Shown: positions 45,402-59,065 of the stretch, piece by piece
Layout: the number at the start of each line of letters is the position of its first letter
Position numbering within the stretch: position 1 is the first letter of the stretch
Origin: Lunularia cruciata
Lineage: Eukaryota; Streptophyta; Marchantiopsida; Lunulariales; Lunulariaceae
DNA length: 64,000 nucleotides
Assembly (NCBI GenBank): GCA_948567375.1
Contig: OX419761.1
Span: 33,234,501-33,298,500 of the forward strand
Direction of reading: 5' to 3'
Notes under the pieces: model-generated
Database searches by the model: none
What the model was told of the DNA's origin: nothing
The model's input: only the letters and a program-made list of their open reading frames with translations
Program-made: the position numbers and the translations under genes

Positions 45402-46177
45402 ATGAGTGTAGCTTGATGTAATATTGGGATAAGAATTCAAGGGATGCAAAAAGAATTCTATGGAGCTTAATCTGTACATTTGTAAGGCCTGAGCTTACAC
45501 TTACACGGTGTGGTGTTTAGCAAGTTTACACTTCAAAGTCACTTGTCCGATGTTGTTGGAAAAAAGTTTAAGTGTGCCGATGTTGTAGACACTGTGAGAT
45601 GGCGCTCATACACGTTGGGGGCCATTCACAAACTTACAAAAAAGGCTTACGGCCATCAAGTGGCACCTGATGGTGCCACTTGATAGTGCTTGTAGACACT
45701 GGCGGATGCTTGGGACTGCACTCCAAGATCAACAAATAATAAATGCACTTGTCGGTGCTGGTAGGCGCCATGAGATGGCATTGGTAGGCGTTGCACGAAA
45801 TATGTAATGCTTGCTTGCGCTGGTTGGCAACATGGAGTGCCACATGTTGCTGCTCGGGATTTGATTTCTTTTGGTTGAAATATAGATCTTTTCCCTGGAT
45901 GTGTACATTTTGGATGTTTGGGATTTGATTTCTTTTGGTTGAAATATAGATCTTTTCCCAGGATGTGTACATTTTGGATGTCTGGTATTCAACTTTCTTT
46001 TCCAGCCGCCTGGGGTTATATAAACCTTCTTCTTTTCAATTCATGTCATTCCCGTGGATGTGTGGTGTGTTAGAAAGACTCATTTTGTGAGTGTGGGGGT
46101 GTTGGAAAGAGAAAGGCTCATTTTGCAAGTGTGTGTGGGTGTGTGAGTTGTTCAAAGGAGAAAGAGTCATTTCATAA
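45402..46177. repeat. region with 64-bp tandem repeat
   Basis: Two 64-bp units beginning GGGATTTGATTTCTTTTGG lie at 45856-45919 and 45920-45983. Elsewhere the segment has short GC-rich phrases such as GGCGCTGGTAGGCGCC variants (45660-45830) that look like parts of a repeat, without coding sequence. Confidence 0.65.
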
Positions 46178-46426
46178 GTGGGGTGTTGGAAGGAAGCATA
46201 CTCCCTTGAAGGATGCAAACTCGCTGAAGCTGAAGAAGGCAAACTGTTAGGAGACCAACTCGCTTTGGGGCCTAAGAGAGTTGGAATTTTGAGAGGAAGA
46301 GCTCCATTCAGATTTCTAATTGAAGGAGTGCTTTGGAGACTCGAGAGAAACAACATGAGAACATTTGAGAGATTGAGAAGGGAGATAAGGAGAGCATTCG
46401 AAAGATTGAGAGCAGACTTAATTTGA
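46178..46426 (+). other. short Arg-rich ORF, unrecognised
   Basis: 82 codons ending in an Arg-rich helical stretch (TFERLRREIRRAFERLRADL). No family assigned; probably part of an unclassified mobile element. Confidence 0.25.
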
Positions 46427-47135
46427 ACCATGGCAGAAATTTGGGGATATGAAAAGATAGTTGATGGGCCTGGCATGAGAAATAGTCAGGAAGGGGATTG
46501 GCTCATAGCATTCCATAGCGTTCAACACCCAACAAATTTCATCAATTGGTGCTGGCTGGACAAACATCAGATTTGAACTATTGCCTCTAGAATTCAAGAG
46601 ATCGATCTAGATGTAATGGGGCTCAAAATTACTCTAGGACATCACTATCCACAGCCAGAGGTATTCTTCAAACCTTCTTCATTGTTTGCTCTTCATTTCT
46701 CTCTACTTTCAAATGTTCCAACACCTCATGATTATGATTTATGCATGTTTAAGTCTTTCAAATTATCAGCACCTCCTTGCATCTACCCGTGTCCGCCAGC
46801 GCCATCCTGTGCCGTCCCTAAACCCTAAACTCTCCATATGTGAGCGCCTTCTTGCGACTCCATGCATCACCCAACGTCTCCGTGCGTCTTCCTTCTTGTC
46901 CCGCAGCGGCTTCCACAGCAGCTGTGCCTGTGGGCAGCATCTACGGGTGCCTACGTGCGGTGTCGGTTGCCTCCTTGGCATTGCACGTGGGGTGCCCCTA
47001 GGTTCCCCCAAGTGGCTGCCACCAGTGGCGCTTATGAGGTATCTACTATTTGGAGGTGTCTTCAAGCGGCTACAAGCGGCACTCTTGGGCTTAAGTCCTT
47101 AGGACAGAAGTTTGAGCTGATTTGTTTGGTGGGTT

Positions 47136-47779
47136 TTGCAGGTCCTTCCATGTACAGAATTTGTGAGTTCATGGGACAAGGACTCTTGCACAGGTTTGGT
47201 AAGAGGGAGTCAATTTCAATTAACCGCAGATATAGTTAGAGATGCACTTGCCATGCCAAGAAAGAGAACACCAAGACAGAGGACAGTTCCTTACACAGCT
47301 GTTTCAGACTGGTTTCCACAAAAGGACAAGGTTGCAAAAAGATATCTTGCAAGGCAATGTGTATATCTTGCATTCCAAGTTTTCTTCTAGTTGATGGGTG
47401 CACTTGTTGCACCCACTATTAGGCCCAAGATTGTACATGGGCATTTGGTATTCAACACCAAGACCAAGTTGAGGAGATTTGGTGTGGAGGATTATGATTG
47501 GGGAGAGTTAGCTTTTAGAGCGATCATTGCAGAGGTGGGAAGTTTGCAAAGCCAATTAAGGAGTCCTAAGGAGCTTAGGTTCAGAATCACCTTCCTTGGG
47601 TAGATACTCACTCATCTCTTTGTGGAGAGAGGTTTCATTCTAGAGGAGGACATGATGTACCTAAGTGATGGAGAGAAGGAGATTATACACAAGGAAGAGC
47701 ATGATGATGATCATGAGAATGCAAATAGCTCGGATGAGGACAAGACTACTGATGATGGGGAGGATGAGGATGGTGAGTG
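47136..47779 (+). pseudogene. unclassified plant transposon-like protein
   Basis: One frame with two TAG stops (about 47388 and 47601). Notable text: CTGLVRGSQFQLTADIVRDAL, PYTAVSDWFPQKDKVAKRYL, CVYLAFQVFF, ALVAPTIRPKIVHGH, and a strongly acidic C-terminus ([20 protein letters not shown]). The layout weakly resembles the 'putative plant transposon protein' type found in large non-autonomous elements, but this is not a firm match. Confidence 0.35.
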
Positions 47780-47802
47780 ATTGATTGATTAGGTTTGAGT
47801 TT

Positions 47803-47916
<114 letters not shown>

Positions 47917-48263
47917 ATGTTTGAAAACATACAAAGTTCTATTGTATATACCATTACCAAATTTAATAAATGAGTTCATTTAAGAAGCTTGAATTAATGA
48001 ACTTGTGAACTTGTATATTTTTAAATTCAAATATGAATTTGTACTTGATGGAGAACTAAATGTACCACTTGTGAATAGGTGTTCAACAGATTTGTGTTGA
48101 GACACAACCCTTACCCTTTGTTGAGATAGCTCCTTTTCACTCTTCTTCGCTTTCACCACTTTCTCCATCTGTGGAGGGGGTTGGTGACCCCACGTATTTT
48201 AGAGTACCTTAACCTCCTTCTTGTTTTGTTGACATCACTCACATTTTAGATGATTATGTTTGA

Positions 48264-48319
48264 GTGGTTGAGTGTAGAGAGAGAAATCTCCTTAAGCGTG
48301 AGAGTAGACTGGAGAGTGT

Positions 48320-48380
<61 letters not shown>

Positions 48381-48605
48381 GTGCTTAAGCGTGAGAGTAG
48401 ATTGGAGAGTGTAGAGGAGAGAGAGAGATTAGTGCTAGCGCAAGAGAGACTCCTTTGTGAGCAAGAGGATTTACTTGCTGCAAAGGAGGAGAGGCATCTG
48501 ACCTTGCTTACTTCTGAGATGGAGAGAGAACATAGATTAGCTGACTTGGACATGGATATACTAGGTGTCACTACCATGGCGGAGGGTTACAGGGTCCAGT
48601 TATAG
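48264..48605 (+). pseudogene. unclassified ORF with a GA-repeat interior
   Basis: A 113-codon frame, coiled-coil-like: a KRESRLESVE repeat appears before and after a (GA)n run at 48325-48376 that translates as ERERER. The C-terminal part (LLTSEMEREHRLADLDMDI) is also helical. The GA tract lies between two copies of the same sequence, so it may have expanded there. Function unknown; it may belong to the same element as 47136-47779. Confidence 0.35.
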
Positions 48606-50340
48606 AATCAGGCACGAGAGTTAGCATATACTATAAAGAGGTGCAAGAGTGCACATGTTCAGGAGAGGAGAGCAAGAGTAGTCTAGCTCAGATGAGAGCT
48701 CATGTAGAGGAGAGTGAGAGTAGTCTAGCTCATTTGAGTGCTTGTGTGGCTTATCTTGGACCAAAACTACGTACTATTGCTCGCCAGACCCATACTCATC
48801 GTTATTGCAGATCTAGACTGATGTCACCCATGTGTTACCTCATAGTGTGGAGACTTAGGGCACTCAGATTGAGTTTAGAGAGAGGATTTGTCTATCAAGA
48901 GAGTATATTCCATGTATCCTCTTCCTTGGCTTCCTATAGAATAAGATTATTATTGTGGATGTTACTTGTATGGCATCATTATGGATTTGTGGTGCTATTG
49001 GTTTCCGTGCATGAAAGAGCGGGATGATTAGGCATGGTTGGTGCTCTCACACACAGTTCGGGCATGTAGGGTGGGTAGCCCGTCCTGGTGTAAGCCATTT
49101 CATCCAATTTTGTTTACTATGCTTTGAGGTTATCTTGTGAATAGATCTTACTCCGGATGGAATGGTTGCTACAGAGTATGTGGCAGTGGTCCAAACTCCT
49201 AGAGGGAGTTCACACCGGGTCTTGCCTCATGGCTTGTTTGTGTTCTGTAGATATCCAATGAGATTCTAAGTTCAGAGGACTTAGAGTTAGATCATATGAG
49301 CATCTTACTTCATTAGTTTTTCCTCTTTGTAATCTTTTGATCATAGATAGTTATGCACTCTTTATTATAGGAACCATCCACATGGTGCTATCCACCCTAC
49401 CCACTTCCGTCCTTATAGAGTACATAGAGCATCATACACTTGGTCATTTGACCCTTTGATGAGTGCTTTGGACAGATTTGTCCATGACGATAGGCTTGCT
49501 ATTAGTTGGGCAGAAGAGGAGCGGATATCAGGTAGATTGAGTTCTTATAGTTGTGACCCATATCCTCTTCTTGCTAATGGTATCAAGCATCAAGACTTGG
49601 ATGAGAGCAAGTGGCCCCTATGTTGGTCATTGAGTCCATTTGGGATTCAACATCATGTATACCGTCATAGACTTGAGGACACATTAGTAGCACTTATACA
49701 CCATGGTGCATCTCCCTCTTCTTCTTCACCTCATAGGTTTAAGTTTTATTGGCTCCCCATTTATATACATCTTTTGTTCATTTATCCCTATGTATACATT
49801 TATCTTTTAGTTTATACTTGTGAACTCTCATATTTTTGTCTAACTCTCATATTTTCATGTGCTATATACTCAATTGTGCCTTGTGTATCAAACGTGTAAT
49901 CACCTTGCACCTATGTGTGCTATTCACATCAAGAGTCACCACCCTAAACCCATCACCGGCGTCCCTCAGCGCCAATGAGCGTCGACTAGCACCAACAAGC
50001 GTTGACAAGCGCCATCAAGCCATGCCTTGCACCAAGGAGCACATACAAGTGCCGACAAGCACCAACAAGCACCTACCACATTTATGACTGCCTCAGAGTG
50101 CTACTGAGCATTTGTGAGTGCCTACTAGCGCCGACGAGCGCTAGCTGGCCTTTATTCAACAAAGTGTGGCATTGAGCGGCGACTAGCGGCTGCAGGAAAG
50201 ACTTTATGGGCGGCTATGAGTGCCAACTTGTGGCATCTTGGGCTTATTATGTGTGTCCAAGGAAAAACATGAGAAGAAATGAGTGGTAATGAGCGGCATC
50301 AAGCGGATACTAGCATCATTTATCAAGTTTCCATAACTCA
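48606..50340 (+). other. degenerate ORF remnants and GC-rich phrases
   Basis: Reading-frame remnants at 48641-49027 and 49456-49899 (RFVHDDRLAISWAEEERIS, then LSPFGIQHHVYRHRLED) look protein-derived but broken. From 49960 to 50230 short phrases of type AGCGCC(A/G)A and GACAAGC repeat irregularly, resembling 46780-47100. Probably the rest of the unclassified element. Confidence 0.35.
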
Positions 50341-50379
50341 TCTTTATTATAATCATAATAAAGGTTACATGGTGGTATA

Positions 50380-51600
50380 CTATTCGCTATCAATAGAGTA
50401 TGATAGAAGTTGAACCTGAGTGAGCACTTTGAAATAGTTACCTATTTCCTCAGGAGTTTTCCTTGTTTGTATAAGACTAATTTTTATTTCATGATTGTGC
50501 TTTGATTCCAAACTCTTCTCCTTAAATTTGTGTTTGTCTGCCCTAGCTTTCCTTTTATCTGCGCTCAATTTTTTCTCAATTTCAAATTTCATTTTCTTTG
50601 TCTTTAATCTAACATGCTCTTGTTCTATTCTCATCATTGTTTTCTCTCTCTTCCTCATGTTTGTGGCTTCTAGTTCAGCTAGTCGTAACCTCTCTGGATT
50701 CTATAGTATATGCCTTCAACATGGTAATTTTTGCTAAATCATGAGACAATGACATACTAGGTGACAACTTGGGTACCTTACTTGCTGATATTCCACCTTT
50801 CCTCCTCTTTGGGTCACATTCCCCTTCTTGGTCGGCGAAAGCACAATCGGATCCATCCCTTGTAGAAGTTAAAGGCGGTGGTGTAATGAAAAGCAAATTC
50901 CTTGATCGGTGGAAAAAATGGAGACTCATCCTCAGGTGATAGGATTCTATTGTCCATGCCACTTAGTAAACTTTCCACCCCTTGGGTGTTTGCGACCAAC
51001 TGGGGGCCCGAGTCAAGGAGCACCACCTCTGGAGGAGATGAGAATTGCAAGCACTCCTACACACCTTCATGGACCTCCTCCTTGCCAGCCTCGCAAATCT
51101 CGCTTGATTACAATCTCCTAAACTTACCATTGCCGGTGGACTTATGTTTTCTTTAGTCCCAAAGATGGCTCCTATTCTTGCAAAATGTGTGCACATTCCA
51201 TTCAATTTATCTTCTATAGTTCTCCACCCTTTGCCATGTTCCTTCTCGGTGAGACCTTCTCACGTAGACTTGTTCTTAAGCTCCCAAGTTTCTTTGTACT
51301 ATTTCATGTACCACAACAATTTCTTGTAAAGTTTGTCACCTGTCATAGAAGTAGTAAATCCTTGTCCCTCCCTTATCAAAAAGGTTGCCATGAAACTAAA
51401 TGTTGTCGATTTCTAAATGGGCTTTTTGCAATTCCCACCATGAATCTGTGCAAAATGCTCGGGGTCCTCCAAATAATCCAATATTTGGCTATAATGGTGC
51501 GTTGCCATGCGGAATCATTCATCTTCCTTGGTTTTGCTCGGCATGGAAGAAGCCATCTTCAACAAGCCTCCAAATTTCACTAATGGTTGTTGAGGTTGTG
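50380..51600 (-). pseudogene. possible Myb/SANT-like protein relict (PIF-partner type)
   Basis: Minus-strand text from about 51330 to 51190 reads a YMKYKETWELKNKSTWEGL-like helical stretch ending in GKGWRTIEDKLNGM, resembling plant Myb/SANT-like domains; a low-complexity linker and a Lys/Glu-rich coiled coil follow (KMKFEIEKKLSADKRKARAD, at 50400-50640). Such proteins accompany PIF/Harbinger transposases, and a PIF lies 6 kb away. Frames are broken and the match is weak. Confidence 0.4.
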
Positions 51601-54559
51601 AATCCAAAGATGACTCTATAGGTCATGTATCAACGTCGAAAAATGAGTCTCCTACACTAAAACAAGGTACTTGATCTCCCATTGCAAAAAAATTGTTACA
51701 CTCCTAGCGTGAAAATCCTCAACCTCTAATCAATTTCTTAGTTGCAGTATGGCGACGCTAATCATTTCTCACACCAATGCGAAACTACAAAACCGCTTTT
51801 AGTTGCCTGAAAACTCGCACATTTGCTCTAGAGGGTGGTGAATTCGAGTTTAGAAATTTGAATTGTTGGACGGGGCCATTTTGGATCTTGAATACGGAAA
51901 CCAAATCATCAATCATATGTGACTCAACTGACCGAGTGGCCACATTCTTGAGGAAAGACGTCACTATATCTGACAATAATTTATTTAGTTACGGCATTCC
52001 TAAACATCTGGAACATACGATTTGATTTTTATAAATGAATGCAATTTGCATAATATATCTGAATTTAGTTCAGTTATTACAATCTCGTCTAGTTACAGAG
52101 TTCACTATAAATTATTACAAATTTTGTTATTTATCCCGGATATATCCGTCAAACCTATTTCTGAAACCCCCTATTGTATCTTACGGGATCGCATCAGGGA
52201 GTGACTAAAGAGGGATATCCTCGTACGGGTGATTTGGTGTCAGGGCAATAAAATCCGGATAAATGAGCAGAAACCCATGAAATCTAGATGAATGGGCAAA
52301 GACCAATTAAGCTTTGAAGTCATCTTCCACCATATCCAACAAGTCCATTCGACAAGATTTCGTGGAATCAAAAAGAATATCCATAGCACCTAGTGAGAAT
52401 AAATAGAATGACACTAAATATTTTCCGATGGATGAATTGTTGTTTGAAAGAGATCGTGGGTTTATGACGGAATAGATGTTTGACTTCTCATTGTTTCTGT
52501 TTTTACTACAAGAAGCAGGTTCTTCTCATCTCATCCTAATTATCAGGATCCAGTTGAGGGCCCCGGTGGGAAGATCGTTCGTTGTGATGTGATGTATGAG
52601 ACCTTTCCAATGCATTTGGTATGTTCCATCGAACACCAGCCAAGATGGGCTATCAAGAGTGACGAAAATTCTGTGTGACTGAATGAGAAGACTAGTCGAT
52701 GATCTTAAACATAATGCATGACTCTTTGTTTTATTATCGTTACTGAGGTACAGTCATATTATAGAATCTGACAACTTTGAAACATCCTTTCTTTCAGCCT
52801 CGGAGCCAAAGTCGCTCTCGCCCAAATCACACAGCTTTCAAATATGGCGACTTTTAGGTGAGACAAGACATCCAAAGAACGAATGTGGCAACTGAAACGC
52901 TGGCTGAGGGGTCGACGGTCCGACATTGTAGTTGACAGCCACACGCTTTAGTGCTTCATTTTCGGACTACTTCCTTCGAACGATGCTTTTATTCTCATTG
53001 TGATATTTGTGAGGTGACTATTGATAAATATCCCCGAGCGAACTGGTTCTCTCATTGGTGAACCTCTAAATGCAGCAGTGACTTCTGTAATGGTGAGTTA
53101 TCTTGACAGGATTAGGCTAATCTTATGACTAGATGAAAATGGCGGCCTTTATGTCGATCCCGTCCAAGCTCTGTTTCTATAGCCTAAAACTCAGAGCGAT
53201 GATTAGTTTACAATCACTGGAAAGTAGGAAAGTCGATCAAGTAATAAGACGTTCACTACTGTCAAAACATTTATCATCTTCTAAATACATCCTCTTGGGT
53301 TCGTACAGCATACATTAAACACCTGAAATAGAACAATGATGTGCAGAAAAGACCCTAACTATCTTTATCGTCCTTATGTTTGCTTTTGTATTTCTTTTAT
53401 CATTTCTTGCCAAGTTCCCTCCTCGAATAATCTCATTTAACAAGCTTTCCTGCATTTTAAGTAATTTCACAACGATAAGTATTATAATCTCTGACCATAA
53501 AATCTACGATTTTGAAGGTCGTGGAGCAGTAGGTTTGTTGGATTTAGATAGTCTCTCGTTTAGAGCTGTGAAACTTCGATAAGAGGAATCTGCCCTATAT
53601 CTCCTAAGCATCTTCGTTGCTACTTTGGTTACTTTGCGTCTACTTCTAAATGATGACATCACTCACAGCAGTTGAAAATTTCTTCGAAGCAGTATTACAA
53701 ATTGGATTCCGCATGTATCCGGAGGTCTCAATAGGGCATTTATTGAATATGGTACTGATGTATATATTTTTTGTAGATACCTTATAAAATTTTACGAAGT
53801 ATGTAACAAGGTATCCATTAAATTTTACAATTTTTGTAGATTGTACGCTATATGTTAACTATTTTGTTCCTGATTTCTCAAAGATTTTCGTATATCATTT
53901 TTTTGACCCCGTTCATTGCCGGAGCCTATATCTCTACGAATATGTCGTATCTTGTACCGTAATAATGTCATGTTGTATTCCCGTATAATCTGGTATTATA
54001 ACCTCTATTTGTGCTCGAAATATTTTTATCTTATAAGTTTCGAGTCAGGTTCCAAGTCAGGTGTATATCTCTAAAGTTTTGGTATTGATAACACTTATCA
54101 AAATATAATTGTATCTTGTAGAAGAACAAGTGCAGTAAAACCTGATAAGCACTCAATGTAGTATATGCATGGTTACGTGTATGGTTATCTATATTTATTG
54201 TTTAGAGATTAGAAAGCTCTGATCAGGATTAGATAGAGATGTTGACCATGAAGATATAAAAGGATGATAGTTCACCAAACACTTGACAAGAATTCAATAG
54301 GACTTCAAGATATTATGAGACGACATGTTAAGATGTGAAGAGAAATATGAAATTAACCATTTCTTATATACTATTCCTCCACACTATGAACCTATTTGAG
54401 TAGCTATGAAAGCTTTTCTTATTGAGTATGTGATATGGAACTATGTGGCAAATAAACTGATAGAGTTTAGCCAAGAGAAAAAGGCCAAAGAGAAAAAGCA
54501 ACATGCAAATGAGAAAGACAAAGAAAGTACTAAGTAGAAGATTGAATGTACTTCGGAAG
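51601..54559. other. long AT-rich region without a recognised gene
   Basis: About 3 kb, no ORF with a motif I know. The small frames at 51777-52025, 53133-53318 and 53376-53582 look like chance. Confidence 0.45.
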
Positions 54560-57500
54560 GAAGCTAACTTTAGCAAAGAGACTTTGTATTTCTGCCATGA
54601 GAGAAGTCATATTTCACCTCACTAAGAAAGGTGATAGGAGAGAATGAGACATGAAGGAGGGAACTAAATCATATTTGACAAAGGATACAAACCTTTAAGC
54701 TCAACATGCAATCCAAAGGACTACAATCACATAGAAAGTAATGAGAAACGAACTATACTCAATAGAAAAATTGGATTGAGTATTAATTGCAAAATCTCAA
54801 AAGTGCTCAAATGGTTCAAGATGGTTCTTGGATTTTGGAGCTACCTTTCACATCTTCTACTTTCAGCTATTCTCATCTCTTCAACCTATGAAGGCTTCCA
54901 AGAATGTTTGTTGTGACCCTAGGATTCTAAATCCAATGTTGGGAATTGGTAAGGTTCCCATTGCCATGGGAAGATCTGACACAAGTCTTTGTAATAGTTA
55001 TTTGGAAAACATTCTCAATTTCCTATATACAAAAAGACCTTAATGCTAGTACATCACCTACTTGAACATGGAGTAGATATTTTGTTTTAGAGCAATGGAA
55101 AATAGTGTATTTTTAAGAAAGCAATGTTGGTACTTGGGTATGGAGTTGTAAAAGGTTAGTTGTTCAAGTTGTTGGAAGTTGATTTCCTATATAGAGAACC
55201 ATAGTGAAATATGTCTTTAGTATCTATCGTTAAAACAGTTAAAAAGCCTAACATTCAAGTTATAGGAAAGATGATAGAGGGTCCAAAATTAGATCCCAAA
55301 GGAAAACTTGAGTTTTACAATGTTGTACAAAAGAAAAGGCACATATCTTGAAGAAATCCTCAAATAGAGCTACTGATTGTGATCTTCTCAATATCATATA
55401 TCCATATGCATAAGGATACATGATTGAGAAGTCTCTTCAAAGAACAGTATACTACATATCTTTTTTGGATGATTACAGCCAGATAAGTTTTTCCTAGATG
55501 ATGAAGAGCAAGGAAGAAGTACTTCAAAAGTTCATCAAACTTTATAGCTATGGCTGAGTTGCAAATTGGAAGGAGAGTCAAATGACTTATAACAAATGGA
55601 GGTAGAGAGAATAAGAATGAGGAATTTTTGTCTTTCTTATCAATAAAAGAATTTCTTCTTGACTATACAACTAGAGATAGCCTAGCATAAAATGGATTTG
55701 CACAAAGTTTGAATTGTACGCTGGTGGACAAGGCATTAATAATGCTTCAACATGCAAAGCTAGAGAGATAATTTTGGGGTGCAACTATCACTACTACTAA
55801 TTTCTGTGGAATCTCAGTAATACTATTGCATTACAAGGCAAAACTATTGAAGAATATTGGAGTGGAAAGACACCTTATATTTCTACATTGAGAGTTTTTG
55901 ATTGTCCTAAATATGCTTGTATCCCTAAGGAGCAATGGCAAAAGTTCACAAAGAAAGAAAAAAGGATGATTTCTGTAGGTTATGAAGAGGTACATCCTTT
56001 TCAATCCTAAGACTGAACAGGGTTATTAGAAGTTGGGATGGTCTCTTTGATGAGTTGAGGACTTGGGGAGAAGTGGTTTTTGATCCTTATTCTCCAAAAG
56101 AGATAAATATCCTCAAAAGGTAACCTCAGGTGTAGAATCGATGAGTGAAATTCCAAAGAGGTCAAGAGATGACATAGACCTTTTGAGCGAATTTGCAAGA
56201 AGATTATAGAGAGTGTGAAAGCCTATTGACAGATTTGGCTTTCCTTTTGAACAATAATTACATGTTCCAAAAGTGATTTTAGATGAAACTTACATCTATA
56301 ATGAGATAGATAGTGATCCTGAAACTTTACAACAAGCAATGCTTATATCAATTTGGAGTCAATGAGAGATTACGATAGCAAAAGAAAAGAAATCACTTCA
56401 AACTAATAGTACATGGGTTCAAGTTAATTTACCACCAACAAGACAAGCAATTGGTTGTAAATGGGTATGTAGGGTCAAACATTGAATTGAGAACAAGATC
56501 TTGAAGTAAAAGTAAGACTTGTTGGAAAAGGCTTCAACTTGAAAGTATTTATTGACTATATGGAAACCTTTGCACTTGTGTGCAAGTATAGATCTATCCA
56601 TATACTTCTAACACTTGTTGTAGAGAGAGATTGGGAAGTACATGAGTCAGATATCAAGATAGCCTTTTTGAATGGAGATTCAAAAGAGACCATCTATATG
56701 CATATTCCATATAAGTATGTTCAAGGCAAAGGGAAAGTATGTTTGTTTAAGAATGCCCTGTATGGCTGAAGCAAGCACCAAAATTTGATACAAGACATGA
56801 GATGCATATTTGAGACAACGGTGCTTCAACCAAGATGATTTTCACATGAGTCTCTATTGCAAGGATGGTGTTTGTATATTTTATATGTGTATGATCTATT
56901 ACTATTTGGAATCAAAGAGTCTATCAATAGATTCATAGATTTTTGTGTTTTGTCTTTGAAATGATTATTCTTAGTCTAGTGAAACTTATTTTGGGGTCTA
57001 AGGTGACCAAAGATAGAATAGCAAGTTGGACTCTGCTCAATCAACCACATTACATGAAAAGAATACAGACTAAGTATCATATGCTAGAGTCTAAACCTAT
57101 CTCTACACCTCTCAATCTAGGATGGAATCACAAAAAAGCATGGAAGGAAAGATAAAAGACCAAGATAAAATATTTCTTCAGGAGAGTGCTCTTGGTTCTT
57201 TAATGTTTATCATGGTCTACACAAAACCTAATATATGTTATATAAAAGGAGCACTTGCTAGGTACACTAGTATGTCTATTCAATTCATTGGAAGTGTACG
57301 AAGGGAGTGTTCAGATATTTGAAAGGTACTCAAGATGCATTTTTAGAGTCTAGAAAGCAAGGGAACAAGCCTTCTACTCTAAAAATATATATGCAAATGC
57401 TAGTTGGGAAGATGATTCTGAAAATAGCAAATCAACTAGTGGATATATAATCATACTTAGTAGAGGAGCAATCAGTTGGCATAGTAAACAATAAACATAT

Positions 57501-57831
57501 GTTGCATTATCTTCTACTGAGACAGAATTCATAGCAGCCTCAAACAATACACAGGAAGTCATGTACAAAAGGAGACTTCTTAAGGAGTTGTGATTTGAAT
57601 ATTGTATTGTGACAAAATAGGAAACATAGCACTTAGTAAAAATATTATGCACTACCCAAGGACTAAGCATATTGAGATTAGACCAAGGTTTGTGAAGACA
57701 AAGAGAAATAAAGTGTTGTGGAGTTAGTTTATTGTCCTACACAGGAAATTACCGGAGACATGTTGACAAAAGCACCAAAACATAAGAAGCATAGCAGACA
57801 TGGGAATTGTGCTAAATTCTCATTAAGCAGA
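54560..57831 (+). mobile_element. decayed Ty1/copia element
   Basis: Traces in copia order: a gag knuckle remnant (YFCHERSHIS, near 54595), protease WFLDFGATFHI at about 54828-54860 (DFGA for DSGA), integrase remnants around 55260-55900, RT remnants around 56380-57160 (STWVQVNLPPTRQAIGCKWV; DIKIAFLNGD; KRIQTKYHMLESKPISTPL), and RNase H (STSGYIIILSRGAISWHSK-like; YVALSSTETEFIAA) at 57430-57560. Stops and shifts occur throughout. Internal order PR-IN-RT-RH identifies copia. Confidence 0.82.
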
Positions 57832-58445
57832 GGTGTTAGATTTAAATAATCTCTTGCTTAGGGCAAAGTGGTACACAACCACATTTACGGATTTACCAAG
57901 CACCCTCTGGTTTGTGCTCCCGTGTATATAATTGTTTTCTTGATGCTTGGAATGCTAAGTTCTCATACAAGAGTCGTTCCTTGCACCTTGCTTCCGGTGT
58001 GCTCTACGCTACTTAGCTTCATTTAGGTGTGTCTTATGTAGGCTAGCTTTCAGGTGTGTTCTGAGCTACGTGAGTGAATCGTTGTGTGCTCCTGTGTATG
58101 TAATTGTTTTCTCGACGCTTGGAATGCTAAGTTCTCCATTAAGAGCCATTCCTTGCACCATGCTTCCGGTGTGCTCTTCTGCGCTACTTAGCTTCAGTTT
58201 AGGTGTGTCTTATGTTGGCTAGCCTTCAGGTGTGTTCTGAGCTTTGTGAGTGAATCGTTGTGCCCTATTTCTGGACGATCCGAGTGATATAGAGTTGAGT
58301 ACTGCAGTGTGCAATGAGAAGTGTCTCCTCTGGTGAGATTGAGAGACCCGAGCGCTAGAATGTACGGTGAAAAATCAAAATTTTGATTTAAGATAGAACT
58401 TCAACTCTATTCAGAGATATCAATGGTTTTCATGGTTTATAAACA
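57832..58445 (+). repeat. probable 3' LTR of the copia, with a tandem duplication
   Basis: Starts TGTTAGATTTAAATAATCTC directly after AAGCAGAGG (polypurine-like). The right end is uncertain. A 172-bp unit beginning TGTGCTCC is tandemly duplicated (57913-58084 and 58085-58262); both units carry GGAATGCTAAGTTCTC and CTTCCGGTGTGCTCT. Confidence 0.5.
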
Positions 58446-58940
58446 AAAATTTTCAAATACATATTTTCCAAATCAGACAAGACAAGAGTCATTTCCTCTG
58501 AACCGCGCTTGAAATTTTTATTGAATTTTATCTTGTCCAGCTTGGTGGAGCTTATGAGCGTTGTGCTCTTCTCTCGGTCTCGACGGCTTGCCACAAAGCG
58601 TAGCAAAGTGCGTATAATTCCACCGAGCTGGATCAAAGAATTGGCACCTTATATGACATTAAGTTCGCTACAGAAGAATGAATTGGCATAGTCGACCTTC
58701 TGGACCTTAAAGAATGAATGAGCCCATTGAAGTCTTTTAGCTTTCCTAGTTGTCGAGATTCGGTATTCGTTCCTCAACACTTCTTGTTGTGATAAACCAC
58801 TGACTTTCTACATTTTCCGTTTGCAAGGATAACGGCATGCTCCACCCCACAAGGGTGCTGAAAAGCAAAGCGTTCTATTCCAAATAGTCACTTACCTTCC
58901 TCCTTTCTTATACGAACTGGTAAGAAGCGTTCTGCGGATG

Positions 58941-58982
58941 GCGAATTCACCTCAGGTGTTGTTACACCTGAGGTGAATTCGC
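58941..58982. repeat. perfect 19-bp inverted repeat (4-base loop)
   Basis: Arm GCGAATTCACCTCAGGTGT (58941-58959), loop TGTT, and its exact reverse complement (58964-58982). Copy A of the locus has only one arm-like stretch (TTCACCTCAGGTGTAACA), so the palindrome arose in copy B. Confidence 0.95.
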
Positions 58983-59065
58983 TGCGAGATGCACCACTGA
59001 GTAACCCGTAGAAGTTCCAAAGTGAGTGAGAGAAGGGGTGCTCCAACTCAATATAGGAATCCGTT

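Noticed and set aside
46766-47102. Overlapping ORFs of 99-138 codons on both strands
   Set aside because: GC-rich repeated phrases give open frames on both strands; no frame shows protein-like features.
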